A stretch of 51,999 nt of DNA from a bacterium (GCA_030537465.1 JAUNMP010000008.1:1-51999); one strand, 5' to 3'; positions 41,351-50,442 are shown, numbered from the stretch's first letter. The notes: generated from the sequence alone by a model not told the origin. Translations and numbers: made by a program.

Positions 41351-43477
41351 ATGAAAAATCCGTTTCTAGTTCTCGTGCTCGGTGTCGCCGTGATGGGATT
41401 TGCCCAGAACCCGTCCTCGACGAATGTACAGGATGTCGTTGATCTCGGTCAGGTCGTTGTCGAGGGGACGGCCTTGTCGCGCTATCGGCCTGAGAAGGTC
41501 GACGGCGCCACGTTCACCGATGTGCCGCCGGAAGAGCTGCCGACGGTGGTGGAGACGCTGACGGAGGATTTCATCCGCGAGCACAATCCCACCGATCTGC
41601 ATGATCTGATGCGGTATGTGTCCGGAATCGAGACGGGGGGGAAGTCACTTCTGATCCGCCAGCCGGGGACGTTCGCGATCCGCGGCATGGGCGGCAGCGA
41701 GCCGACCTTCGACGGCGTGATGCCGATCGGACGCGGCGCGGGACTCTTCATCGACCCCTTTCTGCTGGACCGCGTGGAAATCGTCAAGGGGCCGATTGGC
41801 TCCCTGTCCGGAGGATCGGGCGCAACCCAGAATGCATCGGGTGCCGGCGGATCCGTGAACATGCATCTGAAGAGTGCCACGCTTGCGAAGGACGAGGTCC
41901 AGGTTCAGGAGAACACCTCGGTCGGCAAGCACACATTCCGCCAGCGCGGGATGGTGGACGCCAATGAGACGGCGCTGGAGGACAAAGCCGCCGTCCGCGT
42001 GGTGGCCACGGCGGACTACTACGAGCCGACCTATGTCAACGAGGGCGTCCAGAAGGGCGCGCGCCCGAGGGAGTCGTTCACGGTCTCTCCGTCCTTCATC
42101 GCGAAGCCGACCGACGAGGTGTCGTTCGGGCTCAAGACCCTCTTCCAGTACACCGATCAGCCGGGCTACATCGGCGTTCCCGTCTGGCGGGGGCGCCCGG
42201 CCGCGGGGTACGGCTGGTACGAGTCGTCCTGTCGGCGCGGCGACCGTGCGACCTACGAGAGCTTCATGCTCAACCCCTGGGCCGATTGGCAGGTCACGGA
42301 CGCCTGGCTCCTCAAATTCGGCGCGGGTTTGATGGTCTCCGACTGGGACTTCACGATGCAGGAGCCGTACACGGGAAGTGGCGCCGAGCTCCAGGAGTTC
42401 TACGAGACCGGGCACTGGACATCGGGCAACCGCTACATGACCTCGTCGTTCAGCGAAGGCAGTTCGCTCAACCGGAACTACAATCTGTTCACCCGTTCCG
42501 TCTACACCAAGGAGGTGTTCGAAGTCGTCACCAACGCGTTTGTCGTGCAGCCCGACTACGTCTACCGCGAGAGCACCGGTGGCTTCGGCACGCCGACTTC
42601 GAGATATGGACTGTTGGCGCAGGATGCCATCTCCTGGCGCTGGTTCACGGTGCTGGGCGGCGTCCGCTACGATCATTTCGAGCAGGAGGCCTACACGGAT
42701 TCCGGCGTGCGCTACTTCCATCAGACAGCCGACGCCGTCTCGCCGCGTGGTGGCTTGACGATTCGTCCCGTCGACTACCTCGTCTTCTTCGGCAACATCT
42801 CCCAGACGCGCACGCCGATGCTCGGTCTCCGCAACGCGGATGGTTCGACGCCGACCACGCCTTGGCGGGCTACCCAGTATGAGGGTGGCGTGCGGGTGCG
42901 TCCCGGCGACAAGCTCTGGTTCACGCTTTCGACCTACCGCATCGAACAGGAGAACGTGCCCGAGGCCGACGCGGCGACGGGCTACTACACCTATGACGGA
43001 CGCAACACCTCGCGTGGCGCGGAGCTTTCCGTCTCGGGCGACGTGACGGACAACTGGACGATCCTCGGCATGTACGGCTTCAACAGCTATACGGACCGCA
43101 ACGTGGCGCCGGGCGAGAAGGGCCGGGACTTCGAACGCTACCCCGCCCATACGCTCTCGCTCAACACGTCCTACCGCCTCACCTGGGGTTCGCTCGAGGA
43201 CGTCGTCGTGGGATGCGGCTATCGCTTCCGCTCGATGAACTATGCGACGATGCGCGGATCCTACGTCAACAAGAATCTCCGCTTCGATCCGTCCCACCTC
43301 TTCGACGTCAACGTGTCGATGCCGCTTTCGAAGTTCGGCGGCGGCGAGAACTGGATTCTCACCTTTGGCGTGCGGAACCTCTTCGGCGAGAAGTACTTCG
43401 AGAGTTCCCGCCACTACTACGAATGCCTTGTAGGCGAGCCGCGTACGTTCGAGATCGGACTCCGCGCGACGTTCTGA
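41351..43477 (+). CDS. TonB-dependent outer-membrane receptor, siderophore type
   Basis: 708 residues with a signal peptide (PFLVLVLGVAVMGFAQ). The TonB-box region VVEGTA, a plug domain (LHDLMRYVSGIETGG, RQPGTFAIRGMG, DRVEIVKGP) and a 22-strand barrel ending in GLRATF with terminal Phe. The plug pattern resembles ferric-siderophore receptors. It ends 8 nt from the convergent response-regulator gene. Confidence 0.92.
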   Translation: MKNPFLVLVLGVAVMGFAQNPSSTNVQDVVDLGQVVVEGTALSRYRPEKVDGATFTDVPPEELPTVVETLTEDFIREHNPTDLHDLMRYVSGIETGGKSLLIRQPGTFAIRGMGGSEPTFDGVMPIGRGAGLFIDPFLLDRVEIVKGPIGSLSGGSGATQNASGAGGSVNMHLKSATLAKDEVQVQENTSVGKHTFRQRGMVDANETALEDKAAVRVVATADYYEPTYVNEGVQKGARPRESFTVSPSFIAKPTDEVSFGLKTLFQYTDQPGYIGVPVWRGRPAAGYGWYESSCRRGDRATYESFMLNPWADWQVTDAWLLKFGAGLMVSDWDFTMQEPYTGSGAELQEFYETGHWTSGNRYMTSSFSEGSSLNRNYNLFTRSVYTKEVFEVVTNAFVVQPDYVYRESTGGFGTPTSRYGLLAQDAISWRWFTVLGGVRYDHFEQEAYTDSGVRYFHQTADAVSPRGGLTIRPVDYLVFFGNISQTRTPMLGLRNADGSTPTTPWRATQYEGGVRVRPGDKLWFTLSTYRIEQENVPEADAATGYYTYDGRNTSRGAELSVSGDVTDNWTILGMYGFNSYTDRNVAPGEKGRDFERYPAHTLSLNTSYRLTWGSLEDVVVGCGYRFRSMNYATMRGSYVNKNLRFDPSHLFDVNVSMPLSKFGGGENWILTFGVRNLFGEKYFESSRHYYECLVGEPRTFEIGLRATF

Positions 43478-43485
43478 GCCTGAAC

Positions 43486-44175
43486 TCAAGACAGATTGAG
43501 CCGGTATCCGACGTTGCGGATGGTTTCAAGGAGGTTTGCGTCATCGCCAAGTTTTCGGCGGACAAGTGCGACATGCTGGTCGAGCGTGCGCGTGTTGCCG
43601 TAGAAGGTCACACCCCAGACTTCGTCAAGGATCTGATCGCGGCGAAGGACCTCCCCCCGGTGCGCGGAGAGCAGCTTGAGGAGTTCGTATTCCCGCGCCG
43701 CGAGCGGCGTCTCGGTTCCGTCCGGCGCGCGGACGACGAGTCGCACACCGTCGATTTCATGCCGCCCCACCGGGAATGAAGGATTGGCGACTTTCGTCTC
43801 CCTGGGGAGAAGACTGGCCCGCCGCAGGAGGGCGGCGATGCGGGCGAAGAGCTCCTCCATCCCGAACGGTTTGGTCATGTAGTCGTCTGCGCCGGCGCCG
43901 AGCCCCGTGACCTTGTCGCGTTCCGTGTTGCGGGCGGTGAGCATGAGGATGGGGAGCGCGGGGTCCGTGCGGCGGATTTCGGTGCAGACAGAGATGCCGT
44001 CACGCCTGGGCATCATCACGTCGAGGATGAGCACGTCGGGACGTTTCGCCGCGCAGGCTGCGAGCGCGGCTTCGCCGTCCTCGACGGTCCGCACGGCGTG
44101 CCCCTCCGATTCCAGGGCGATCGCCACCCACTTGCGGACGTCGGCGTCGTCTTCGGCGAAGAGAATGTCAGACAC
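43486..44175 (-). CDS. OmpR-family response regulator
   Basis: 229 residues. Receiver domain with acidic pocket AEDDAD, phospho-acceptor Asp52 (LILDVMMPRRDG), Thr in LTARN and Lys in YMTKPFG, then a winged-helix DNA-binding domain (LAAREYELLKLLSAHRGEVL, RTLDQHVALVRRKLG). It overlaps the kinase gene by 8 bp, so the two are coupled. It lies between two TonB receptor genes and may control them. Confidence 0.95.
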   Translation of the reverse strand: MSDILFAEDDADVRKWVAIALESEGHAVRTVEDGEAALAACAAKRPDVLILDVMMPRRDGISVCTEIRRTDPALPILMLTARNTERDKVTGLGAGADDYMTKPFGMEELFARIAALLRRASLLPRETKVANPSFPVGRHEIDGVRLVVRAPDGTETPLAAREYELLKLLSAHRGEVLRRDQILDEVWGVTFYGNTRTLDQHVALVRRKLGDDANLLETIRNVGYRLNLS

Positions 44176-44854
44176 GGCGGCACTCCTTCACGTAGGCGAG
44201 AACCTCGTCCACAAGGACGTCGAGCTTCGCGGCCTCGGCGATGACGGTCTCCACGGCCTCGTGTTTTCGGATGTCGTCGAGACGTCCTTCCCGCGCGAGT
44301 TCGGCGCAGAGGGAGATCGAGGTCAGAGGGGTCTTGAGCCGATGCGTGAAATCCGCGACATATTCAAGTTGATGGCGCGCGTCGCGCCGTGACCGCAGAA
44401 TGGCGCGGGCGAGGAGGCCTCCGCCAAGGAGAATGAAGAACCCGCAGACGCCGAACGTGGTCGTTACCACTAGGAACATTTCGATTCGTTTGACGAATCC
44501 TGGACCACGACTGCCCGGCCAGGTCACGCGCACTGATTTGTCGGGGAAGGCCGGCGCAAGGGACGCCTCGCCAAAGCACCGCTGGTCGCACGGGAAATAC
44601 CGTCCTTCCGACGTCTTCCCCGAAGCATCGACGACTTCGACGAGGACTGGGCGGCGGGCCCTCTCGGCATTGGGCTTCTCCCGATGCGCGGCAATCATGT
44701 CGGTGGCGAGGTTTCGGGCCTCCGCGGCGAGGTAGGCGCGCCCGACTTCGCGGCCGCGGTTGATTTCCGCGGACATGAAACTGTGCACCGCGAACGGCAG
44801 CACGCAGAGCGGCACCAGGAGAAAGAGGAAGTAGACGAAGAGGTCCTTGTTCAT
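44168..44854 (-). CDS. Sensor histidine kinase lacking the catalytic ATPase domain
   Basis: 228 residues. Two membrane helices (about 5-24 and 124-148) flank a periplasmic region of about 95 residues; a dimerisation/phospho-acceptor domain follows with His171 in ADFTHRLKTPLTSISL. The protein ends at YVKECRRV, right after the two-helix DHp domain; no N, G1 or G2 boxes exist in any frame, because the response-regulator gene begins at once. It cannot bind ATP by itself. It may be a phosphatase, a phosphotransfer partner or half of a split kinase. No ribosome site; TGTGATAGAAT ends 9 nt before the ATG. Confidence 0.85.
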   Translation of the reverse strand: MNKDLFVYFLFLLVPLCVLPFAVHSFMSAEINRGREVGRAYLAAEARNLATDMIAAHREKPNAERARRPVLVEVVDASGKTSEGRYFPCDQRCFGEASLAPAFPDKSVRVTWPGSRGPGFVKRIEMFLVVTTTFGVCGFFILLGGGLLARAILRSRRDARHQLEYVADFTHRLKTPLTSISLCAELAREGRLDDIRKHEAVETVIAEAAKLDVLVDEVLAYVKECRRV

Positions 44855-44863
44855 AAGGATGGT

Positions 44864-44918
44864 ATTCTATCACAATTTACATGCAGTTTACACACGCCGG
44901 AGGGGCGTTTGGTATCAT
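44864..44918. promoter_or_regulatory. Divergent promoters for the kinase and the second TonB receptor
   Basis: Minus strand: TGTGATAGAAT (hexamer 44864-44869), 9 nt from the kinase ATG. Plus strand: TTGGTATCAT (hexamer 44913-44918), 7 nt from the receptor ATG. The bases between carry a repeated TTTACA-like word (ATTTACATGCAGTTTACACA), a possible site for the response regulator. Confidence 0.5.
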
Positions 44919-44925
44919 TCCCGCC

Positions 44926-46839
44926 ATGAAAAAGCCCCTGATGTCCCTTGCGGCCGCGGCCGCGCTTCCTCTCCTCGCCCAGACGGGTTCGGAGATCGAG
45001 ACGAATTTGACGGTCGTCGTCACCGCGACGCCGATCACGCATGAGGAGTCCGTCGAGAAGGACGGCGCGGAGGTCGTGACGATTGGACGCGAACAGCTCG
45101 CCGCGCTCAATGCGCAGGATCTCCAGACCGCGTTGCGGCAGGTGCCCGGCGTGACGATCTCCCGCTATTCGCCCGTGGGAAGCTATGGCGGCGGACAGGG
45201 CGGCAGCGTCTATGTGCGCGGCGTCGGCACGGGGCGTCCCGGCGGCGAGGTGCGCATGTACGTCGACGGCGCGCCGCGGGAGTCCGGCGTATGGTCCCAT
45301 CCGCTGATGGACTCCGTTCCGGTTGACTTCGCCGAGTCCGTGGCAGTCCACAAGAACCCGCAGCCGGGTCGCTATCCGGGCACCTTCGCGGCCGTCGACG
45401 TCGAGACGCGCCGTCGCAAGACACAGGGTGAGGAGGCCGAGGTCGACGTGGCCTACGGACGCTTCAACACGCTTCTCGGCTCCGTTTCCGCCGGAGCCAA
45501 GGAAGGCGCGGTCGACGCCTACGCCGGCATGGCCTACAAGTACTCTGAGGGCGCGCGCGAGCACGGATCCGCCGAGATGAAGAACGCCTTTGGCCGCGTG
45601 GGAACGGACCTCTCGGAGACGGAGCGGTTGTCGTTCATCTACCAGCGTACCGACAGCTGGGTGGAGGACCCAGGTGAGAAGCACGGCGTCCGTCCAACCT
45701 ACGATCGCTTCGATCTCGCGACGGACCTCTACACCGTGCGCTTCGACACCGACCGCGACAACATCAAGGGCCACTCGCTCGTCTACTTCGAGCACGGCGC
45801 GATCGAGTGGAAGAAGGACCATCTCACGGACGGTAATCTGAATTCGCCCGCCGGCTATGCGGATACGACCTGGCTCAACTGGGGCAACCGCAATTGGTAT
45901 GACTGGAACGTCTGGAAGGAGTTCTGGTTCACGGGTGCACTCGACATCACGGACGAGGGCGGCCACACCGCGAACAACCGTCTGTCGGACAACAAGCGCG
46001 TCTTCGGCTATGCCGGCCGCTTCGTCACGGTTGCGCCCTATCTCGGTGCCCGCTATGACTTCGCCCTGAACGAGGACTGGACGCTCACACCCTCCGTCGG
46101 AGCCCGTTACTACTTCCACGACCTCTACGACGACGAGTGGGCACCCTCCGCGGCCGTCACCCTCGACTACCAGGAACAAGTCGAGTTCTTCGTGAACGGC
46201 TCCCGCGGCGTCCACTATCCGGGCATCTACACGCGTGCCGTCGCCAACGATTTCGCGAAGGGTACGCTGGACGCCGAGGTGATGGACTACGTCTCCGGTG
46301 GCACCAAGTTCAAGATCGACGAGCAGACCGACGTGCTGTTGTCGCTCTTCCACAGCGAGGTCTCCGATCGGATCGACAAGACCGCCACCAGCTACATCAA
46401 TTCAGGCAATCTGCGCGCCACGGGCGTGGAGCTCTCCGCCCATTGGCGTCCCACCGACGATCTCGGCTTCTTTGGCGGTGGCACCTGGACCAACCCCGAG
46501 ACGCATCCCGTCTCCCGTCTGCCACGCTGGACTTTCACGGCTGGCGGCACCTGGCAGATCTGCGACTGGCTGAAGTGGACGCTCGACGGACAGTATGTCG
46601 GTTCGATGAACGCCTACTCCGTTCGCGCCGAGGCCGACAAGGCCGACCTCCGCAAGTTGGACGACGCCTTCGTCTTCAACACCCGTCTCGCGGTACCGCT
46701 GGAGAATCTTCTTCCGCTCGTGAAAGGTGGCGAGTGGTACGTCTCCGTCGAGAACTTCACGAACCAGCACTACGAGTACTACCCGGGCTATCCCATGGCC
46801 GGCGCCATGATCTGGACGGGTGTGAAACTCAAGTTCTGA
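44926..46839 (+). CDS. TonB-dependent outer-membrane receptor
   Basis: 637 residues: signal peptide (PLMSLAAAAALPLLAQ), TonB-box region LTVVVTATP, plug domain (LQTALRQVPGVTISRYSP, GGSVYVRGVGTGRPGGEVRM) and barrel ending in TGVKLKF. The ATG at 44926 has no Shine-Dalgarno and lies 7 nt after TATCAT, so it is probably leaderless. It is transcribed divergently from the two-component genes, which may regulate it. Substrate unknown. Confidence 0.92.
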   Translation: MKKPLMSLAAAAALPLLAQTGSEIETNLTVVVTATPITHEESVEKDGAEVVTIGREQLAALNAQDLQTALRQVPGVTISRYSPVGSYGGGQGGSVYVRGVGTGRPGGEVRMYVDGAPRESGVWSHPLMDSVPVDFAESVAVHKNPQPGRYPGTFAAVDVETRRRKTQGEEAEVDVAYGRFNTLLGSVSAGAKEGAVDAYAGMAYKYSEGAREHGSAEMKNAFGRVGTDLSETERLSFIYQRTDSWVEDPGEKHGVRPTYDRFDLATDLYTVRFDTDRDNIKGHSLVYFEHGAIEWKKDHLTDGNLNSPAGYADTTWLNWGNRNWYDWNVWKEFWFTGALDITDEGGHTANNRLSDNKRVFGYAGRFVTVAPYLGARYDFALNEDWTLTPSVGARYYFHDLYDDEWAPSAAVTLDYQEQVEFFVNGSRGVHYPGIYTRAVANDFAKGTLDAEVMDYVSGGTKFKIDEQTDVLLSLFHSEVSDRIDKTATSYINSGNLRATGVELSAHWRPTDDLGFFGGGTWTNPETHPVSRLPRWTFTAGGTWQICDWLKWTLDGQYVGSMNAYSVRAEADKADLRKLDDAFVFNTRLAVPLENLLPLVKGGEWYVSVENFTNQHYEYYPGYPMAGAMIWTGVKLKF

Positions 46840-46867
46840 TCAAGCCCCAGGGCGGAGGTTTGCGCGA

Positions 46868-46878
46868 TGTGCTATAAT
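46868..46878 (+). promoter_or_regulatory. Extended -10 promoter of the HNH gene
   Basis: TGTGCTATAAT followed by CTCCGCC (7 nt) and ATG. The same TATAAT-N-TCCGCC wording occurs at the uxs promoter, and a close form at 44913. A leaderless start is predicted. Confidence 0.6.
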
Positions 46879-46885
46879 CTCCGCC

Positions 46886-47215
46886 ATGGAAGACTGGCTT
46901 GATCTACATCCGGACCCCGCGCACGTGAAGCGGGAGCGCGAGAAGGCCCGCGAACTGCGCCAGACGCCCTGGTGGCGCGCGCAGATCGCGAAGGGCGTGT
47001 GCCACTACTGCGGACGGCAGGTGGGCGCCGCCAATCTCACGCTGGATCATGTTGTACCTGTCGCGCGGGGCGGGAAGTCCACGCGCGGCAATTGCGTTCC
47101 CTGCTGCAAGGACTGCAACTCGAAGAAGAAGGCCTATACCCCCGCGGAACAGATTCTCAACCAGCTGTTCCCCAACGGCGTTGAAAGTGAACCGCCGGTG
47201 GACAACGCGCGTTGA
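46886..47215 (+). CDS. HNH endonuclease domain protein
   Basis: 109 residues. A zinc-finger HNH nuclease: CHYCGRQV, the catalytic LDHVVPVARGG (the D-H of the HNH motif), NCVPCCKDCNSKKK. Small free-standing HNH proteins of this type are common and mostly uncharacterised. There is no ribosome site, and the promoter is 7 nt away. The ABC exporter genes follow in the same direction. Confidence 0.9.
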   Translation: MEDWLDLHPDPAHVKREREKARELRQTPWWRAQIAKGVCHYCGRQVGAANLTLDHVVPVARGGKSTRGNCVPCCKDCNSKKKAYTPAEQILNQLFPNGVESEPPVDNAR

Positions 47216-47257
47216 ATCATGCGAATGGACGAGTTGAATCCGGAAGGGAATGCGCGA

Positions 47258-47983
47258 ATGGAAGCTTTGAAGGCGACAGGCGTCCACCATGCCTACGGCA
47301 GGGGTGGGGCCAAGGTTGACGTGTTGAAGGATTTCTCCCTGGAGCTGGCCCCGGGGGCCTTCGAGGTGTTGATGGGGCCGAGCGGCAGTGGCAAGTCAAC
47401 GTTCCTGCACCTGGCGGCGGGATTGCTGGCCTGCGATGCGGGGACGATCTCCATTGGCGGCGCCGACGTCACCGCGATGTCCGACAGCGCCGCCGCGAAG
47501 TTCCGTCGCCGCCATGTGGGCGTCGTCTTCCAGAGCTTCAACCTTCTTGACACCCTCACCGTCGCCGAGAACATCACACTGCCGGTGAAGCTCGACCATG
47601 GACGGCCGGATGCCGCGCGTCTCGCCGTACTGGTCCGGAAACTGGGGCTCACCGGAAAGGAGTCACGGCGCCCATCGGAGCTTTCCGGCGGCGAGCGCCA
47701 GCGCGTCGCCATCGCCCGTGCGCTCTTCGCGGAGCCGGACGTCATTCTTGCCGACGAACCCACGGGGAATCTCGACATCGCCGCGGCCAAGGAGACCTGC
47801 GAACTGCTTCAGACGCTCAACAGGGACGAGAAGAGCGCGATCCTGCTCGTGACGCATGATCCCGTCGTGGCGGCGTCCGCATCACGGGTCCACTTCATCA
47901 AAGACGGACGCATCTTCGCCACCTGTGCGACGAACCACGATCCGGAACTGATCTCCAGAACCTATCTGGAGACCTATAAATGA
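47258..47983 (+). CDS. ABC transporter ATP-binding protein, MacB/LolD type
   Basis: 241 residues. Walker A GPSGSGKST, Q-loop VVFQSFNLLDTLTVAENI, signature LSGGERQRVAIARAL, Walker B VILADEPTGNLD and switch His in LLVTHDP. The wording matches the LolD/MacB/FtsE group, which works with FtsX-type permeases. ATG 47258 has GGAAGGGA at 8 nt; an in-frame ATG at 47219 is less likely. The stop overlaps the permease start by 4 bp. Confidence 0.92.
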   Translation: MEALKATGVHHAYGRGGAKVDVLKDFSLELAPGAFEVLMGPSGSGKSTFLHLAAGLLACDAGTISIGGADVTAMSDSAAAKFRRRHVGVVFQSFNLLDTLTVAENITLPVKLDHGRPDAARLAVLVRKLGLTGKESRRPSELSGGERQRVAIARALFAEPDVILADEPTGNLDIAAAKETCELLQTLNRDEKSAILLVTHDPVVAASASRVHFIKDGRIFATCATNHDPELISRTYLETYK

Positions 47984-50391
47984 TCCTCCGACTGATGCTG
48001 AGGGGACTCGCCCGCGGCAAGGCCCGATTCGCCTGCGCGGCGATGGGCGTGGCGGCCGCATGCGGGGCCGTCGTCTTCATGTTCTCCCTCGCGGCGACGA
48101 ACAGCGCGCAGGCTCCGGCCCTGGCGAAGCGCGCGACCGAGCCCTGGTTAGCCTGGAGCATTGACGGAGCCTTCGGTCGTGGCCGCTCCGCGCCCGATTC
48201 GGGGAAGAAGCCATCCCGCGCCGTCCTCGTTCGTCCTGATCTCAGGATGGACCTCGTCGGTTGTGCGATCGACTACCGTCCCGGTGGCCGTGTGCTGCAG
48301 GGCCCGCCCATGTTGGCCGTCATCGCCGCGGCTCCCCGGGAGAATCCCTACGGCTGCACCAGACTGGCCGAGGGACGGTGGGTGGACGATGCCACGGGCG
48401 ATCGTGAAATTGTCTGCACGCGCACGACCTTCCGCCGTTTCGGACGGGGTGAGCCTCCGCCGCTGGGGACGGAGATCAAGTTCGTCGGCCAGCAGGGAAC
48501 GATGTCCGCCAAGGTCGTCGGCTATCTCGCGGACGTCCGGCTTCCAATGGGATGGCCGGGCGTTTTCGCGAACAGGTCCGCCTTCGAGGACCTCAAGAAC
48601 GAGATGCATGGCGCGATTTCGCTCTGGAAGACGATGCCGGATCCGGCATCCCCACAGCTGTTGACCGCCACGTCCGACTCGGTCGTGTCCGCGTTCAAGG
48701 GAGATGAACAGCGGCGGATGGACTACGCGCGCCCCCTGATGCTGATCGCGGCCGTTCTGACCGCGCTGTGTCTGCTCGTCAATTCGCTGTTGCTCTCCGT
48801 AGAGTCGAACCGCCGCCAGCTGGCGACTTTGCGCACGGTGGGCGTCACCCGTGGCGGCGTGCTGGCGCTCGTGACGGCCGAATCGTTCCTGGCGACACTG
48901 GTTGGATACGCGGGTGGGTGTCTTGTGGCGCTGGGCGCGCTGATGGCGTATGTCGCCGCAGATTCCCAGACCTTCCCAATGGGGCCATCTGTCGCCTGGG
49001 GCGTGGTCGGGGTCGCGTTGATCCTCGCGGTGATCGTGGCGTTCGTCGCCGTGCTGTTCGCACTGCGTCCCGCGCTCGCGGTGAGGCCGCTGGACGCGCT
49101 TGAGACGCGTCCCCACCGACGCCGCCGGGGCATGGCGATTGCCTTCGCCTGTGGTTTCGCGGCCTTCGTGGCGGTGGAGGTGTGGGGGGCTTCGCTGATG
49201 CGCGGGTTCGTGCCGAGCGTGGAGTGGCCGGACGCGATCGTCTCGATCCTGCCCGAGGGCGTGAGCTCCTTCGACATCGACAAGCTGCGGAACCTGCCGG
49301 GCGTGAAGCGGATTTCCGAGCTGTGTCCGCTTCAGATCAACTTCGATCCCGAGGAGGAGATGCCGCTGCCGCCGGGACGCGGGGGGATGGCGGAGCGGGG
49401 CGGCTCGATGCGGAAGCCCTGTCGCAACGCGCTCTTCCTTGCGGCCGAGTGGCTGCCGAAGTTCAAGTTCACGGAGGGAACCTGGGAAGAGGCGGAGAAG
49501 GCGATCCGGTCGTCGGATGGCTGCGTGATCGCCCAGATGATCAGCCGCGCGCGGAACCTTCACGTCGGCGACAAACTGCGGGTGGCGCTGCCCGGACGGG
49601 GCCCCAAGACGGTGGCCGAGCTCCCCGTCGTCGGCGTGGTGGACCTCAACTGGCACATGGTGACGAGCCGCGGACTCGTCCGGGGACTGAACGGCGCGCC
49701 CGTGATGACGGACGGCACGGTCTTCGTCTCCTTCGACACGCTCGAGTCCCTTGATCCGCGCCCCGCGACGATGACGAAGATGACGCATCTCTGGGTGGAG
49801 TACGAACCTGCGTTCCTCAAGGAGAAGGGCGTGTTCCCCGCCGGACGCGCCGTCGAGGCCTCCATCGCGAAGACTCTCGGCCTGGACTCATCCTCCTCTC
49901 AATCCTCTCAACAGTCTCAGCCCTCTCAACCTTCTTCCACTGTCCGCCTCCATGCGCGCGACGAGATCGCCGACGGCACGCTTGCCCATGGTTCGGATCT
50001 GATTGGCCAGATGGCACGTGTACCTTTTGTATTCCTCGTGATCCTCGCGTTGGGCTTCATTGCCATGCTTGTCGCTGATGCCGATGCCGCGAAGCACGCG
50101 TTCGCCGTGCTGCGTGCGGTGGGGGCGACGCGGGGGCAGCTCGTTTCCCGTCTCGCGGGTGGAGCATTGAGAACGGCCTTCCTGGGGATTGTATTGGGAG
50201 GTCCTCTCGGGGCGCTTGTCGGCTGGCTCTTCTCCATCAAGACGGGGAGCATCTGGCCGGGCATGCCGCATTACTTCGAAGTGCCTTGGATGGTCATCGG
50301 GGAAGGTTCCCTCGTGGCGCTCATCGTGGTGCTGCTCATCGCCATCCCCACATCCCTCGTCCTCGTCATCCGCTCCATCCGCCACTCCTGA
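47980..50391 (+). CDS. ABC transporter permease, FtsX/MacB family, two FtsX modules
   Basis: 803 residues. It has an N-terminal helix (about 16-40), a periplasmic MacB-like domain, an FtsX module (about 250-370, with VESNRRQLATLRTVGVTRGG), a further helix and periplasmic domain, and a second FtsX module (about 685-800, with FAVLRAVGATRGQLVSRLAG). The duplicated layout resembles large exporters of lipoproteins or peptides. A Ser/Gln-rich 9-bp repeat insertion lies at about 638-652, in the second periplasmic domain. It is coupled to the ATPase gene by an ATGA overlap. Confidence 0.9.
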   Translation: MILRLMLRGLARGKARFACAAMGVAAACGAVVFMFSLAATNSAQAPALAKRATEPWLAWSIDGAFGRGRSAPDSGKKPSRAVLVRPDLRMDLVGCAIDYRPGGRVLQGPPMLAVIAAAPRENPYGCTRLAEGRWVDDATGDREIVCTRTTFRRFGRGEPPPLGTEIKFVGQQGTMSAKVVGYLADVRLPMGWPGVFANRSAFEDLKNEMHGAISLWKTMPDPASPQLLTATSDSVVSAFKGDEQRRMDYARPLMLIAAVLTALCLLVNSLLLSVESNRRQLATLRTVGVTRGGVLALVTAESFLATLVGYAGGCLVALGALMAYVAADSQTFPMGPSVAWGVVGVALILAVIVAFVAVLFALRPALAVRPLDALETRPHRRRRGMAIAFACGFAAFVAVEVWGASLMRGFVPSVEWPDAIVSILPEGVSSFDIDKLRNLPGVKRISELCPLQINFDPEEEMPLPPGRGGMAERGGSMRKPCRNALFLAAEWLPKFKFTEGTWEEAEKAIRSSDGCVIAQMISRARNLHVGDKLRVALPGRGPKTVAELPVVGVVDLNWHMVTSRGLVRGLNGAPVMTDGTVFVSFDTLESLDPRPATMTKMTHLWVEYEPAFLKEKGVFPAGRAVEASIAKTLGLDSSSSQSSQQSQPSQPSSTVRLHARDEIADGTLAHGSDLIGQMARVPFVFLVILALGFIAMLVADADAAKHAFAVLRAVGATRGQLVSRLAGGALRTAFLGIVLGGPLGALVGWLFSIKTGSIWPGMPHYFEVPWMVIGEGSLVALIVVLLIAIPTSLVLVIRSIRHS
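49891..49935 (+). repeat. 9-bp tandem array inside the ABC permease gene
   Basis: Five nonamers of form CARNNNTCT (CAATCCTCT CAACAGTCT, CAGCCCTCT CAACCTTCT, preceded by TCCTCCTCT). In frame; encodes SSSQSSQQSQPSQPS. Confidence 0.8.
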
Positions 50392-50400
50392 CGATTTTCC

Positions 50401-50442
50401 CCATCTCCCATTCTTCATTCTCCATTCTTCATTTTTCATTAT
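50401..50442 (+). repeat. 7-bp tandem array running into the UbiA start codon
   Basis: Six heptamers: CCATCTC CCATTCT, TCATTCT CCATTCT, TCATTTT TCATTAT. The first two bases of the UbiA ATG are the end of the last unit. The array occupies the position of a ribosome-binding site, and none is visible. Confidence 0.8.
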
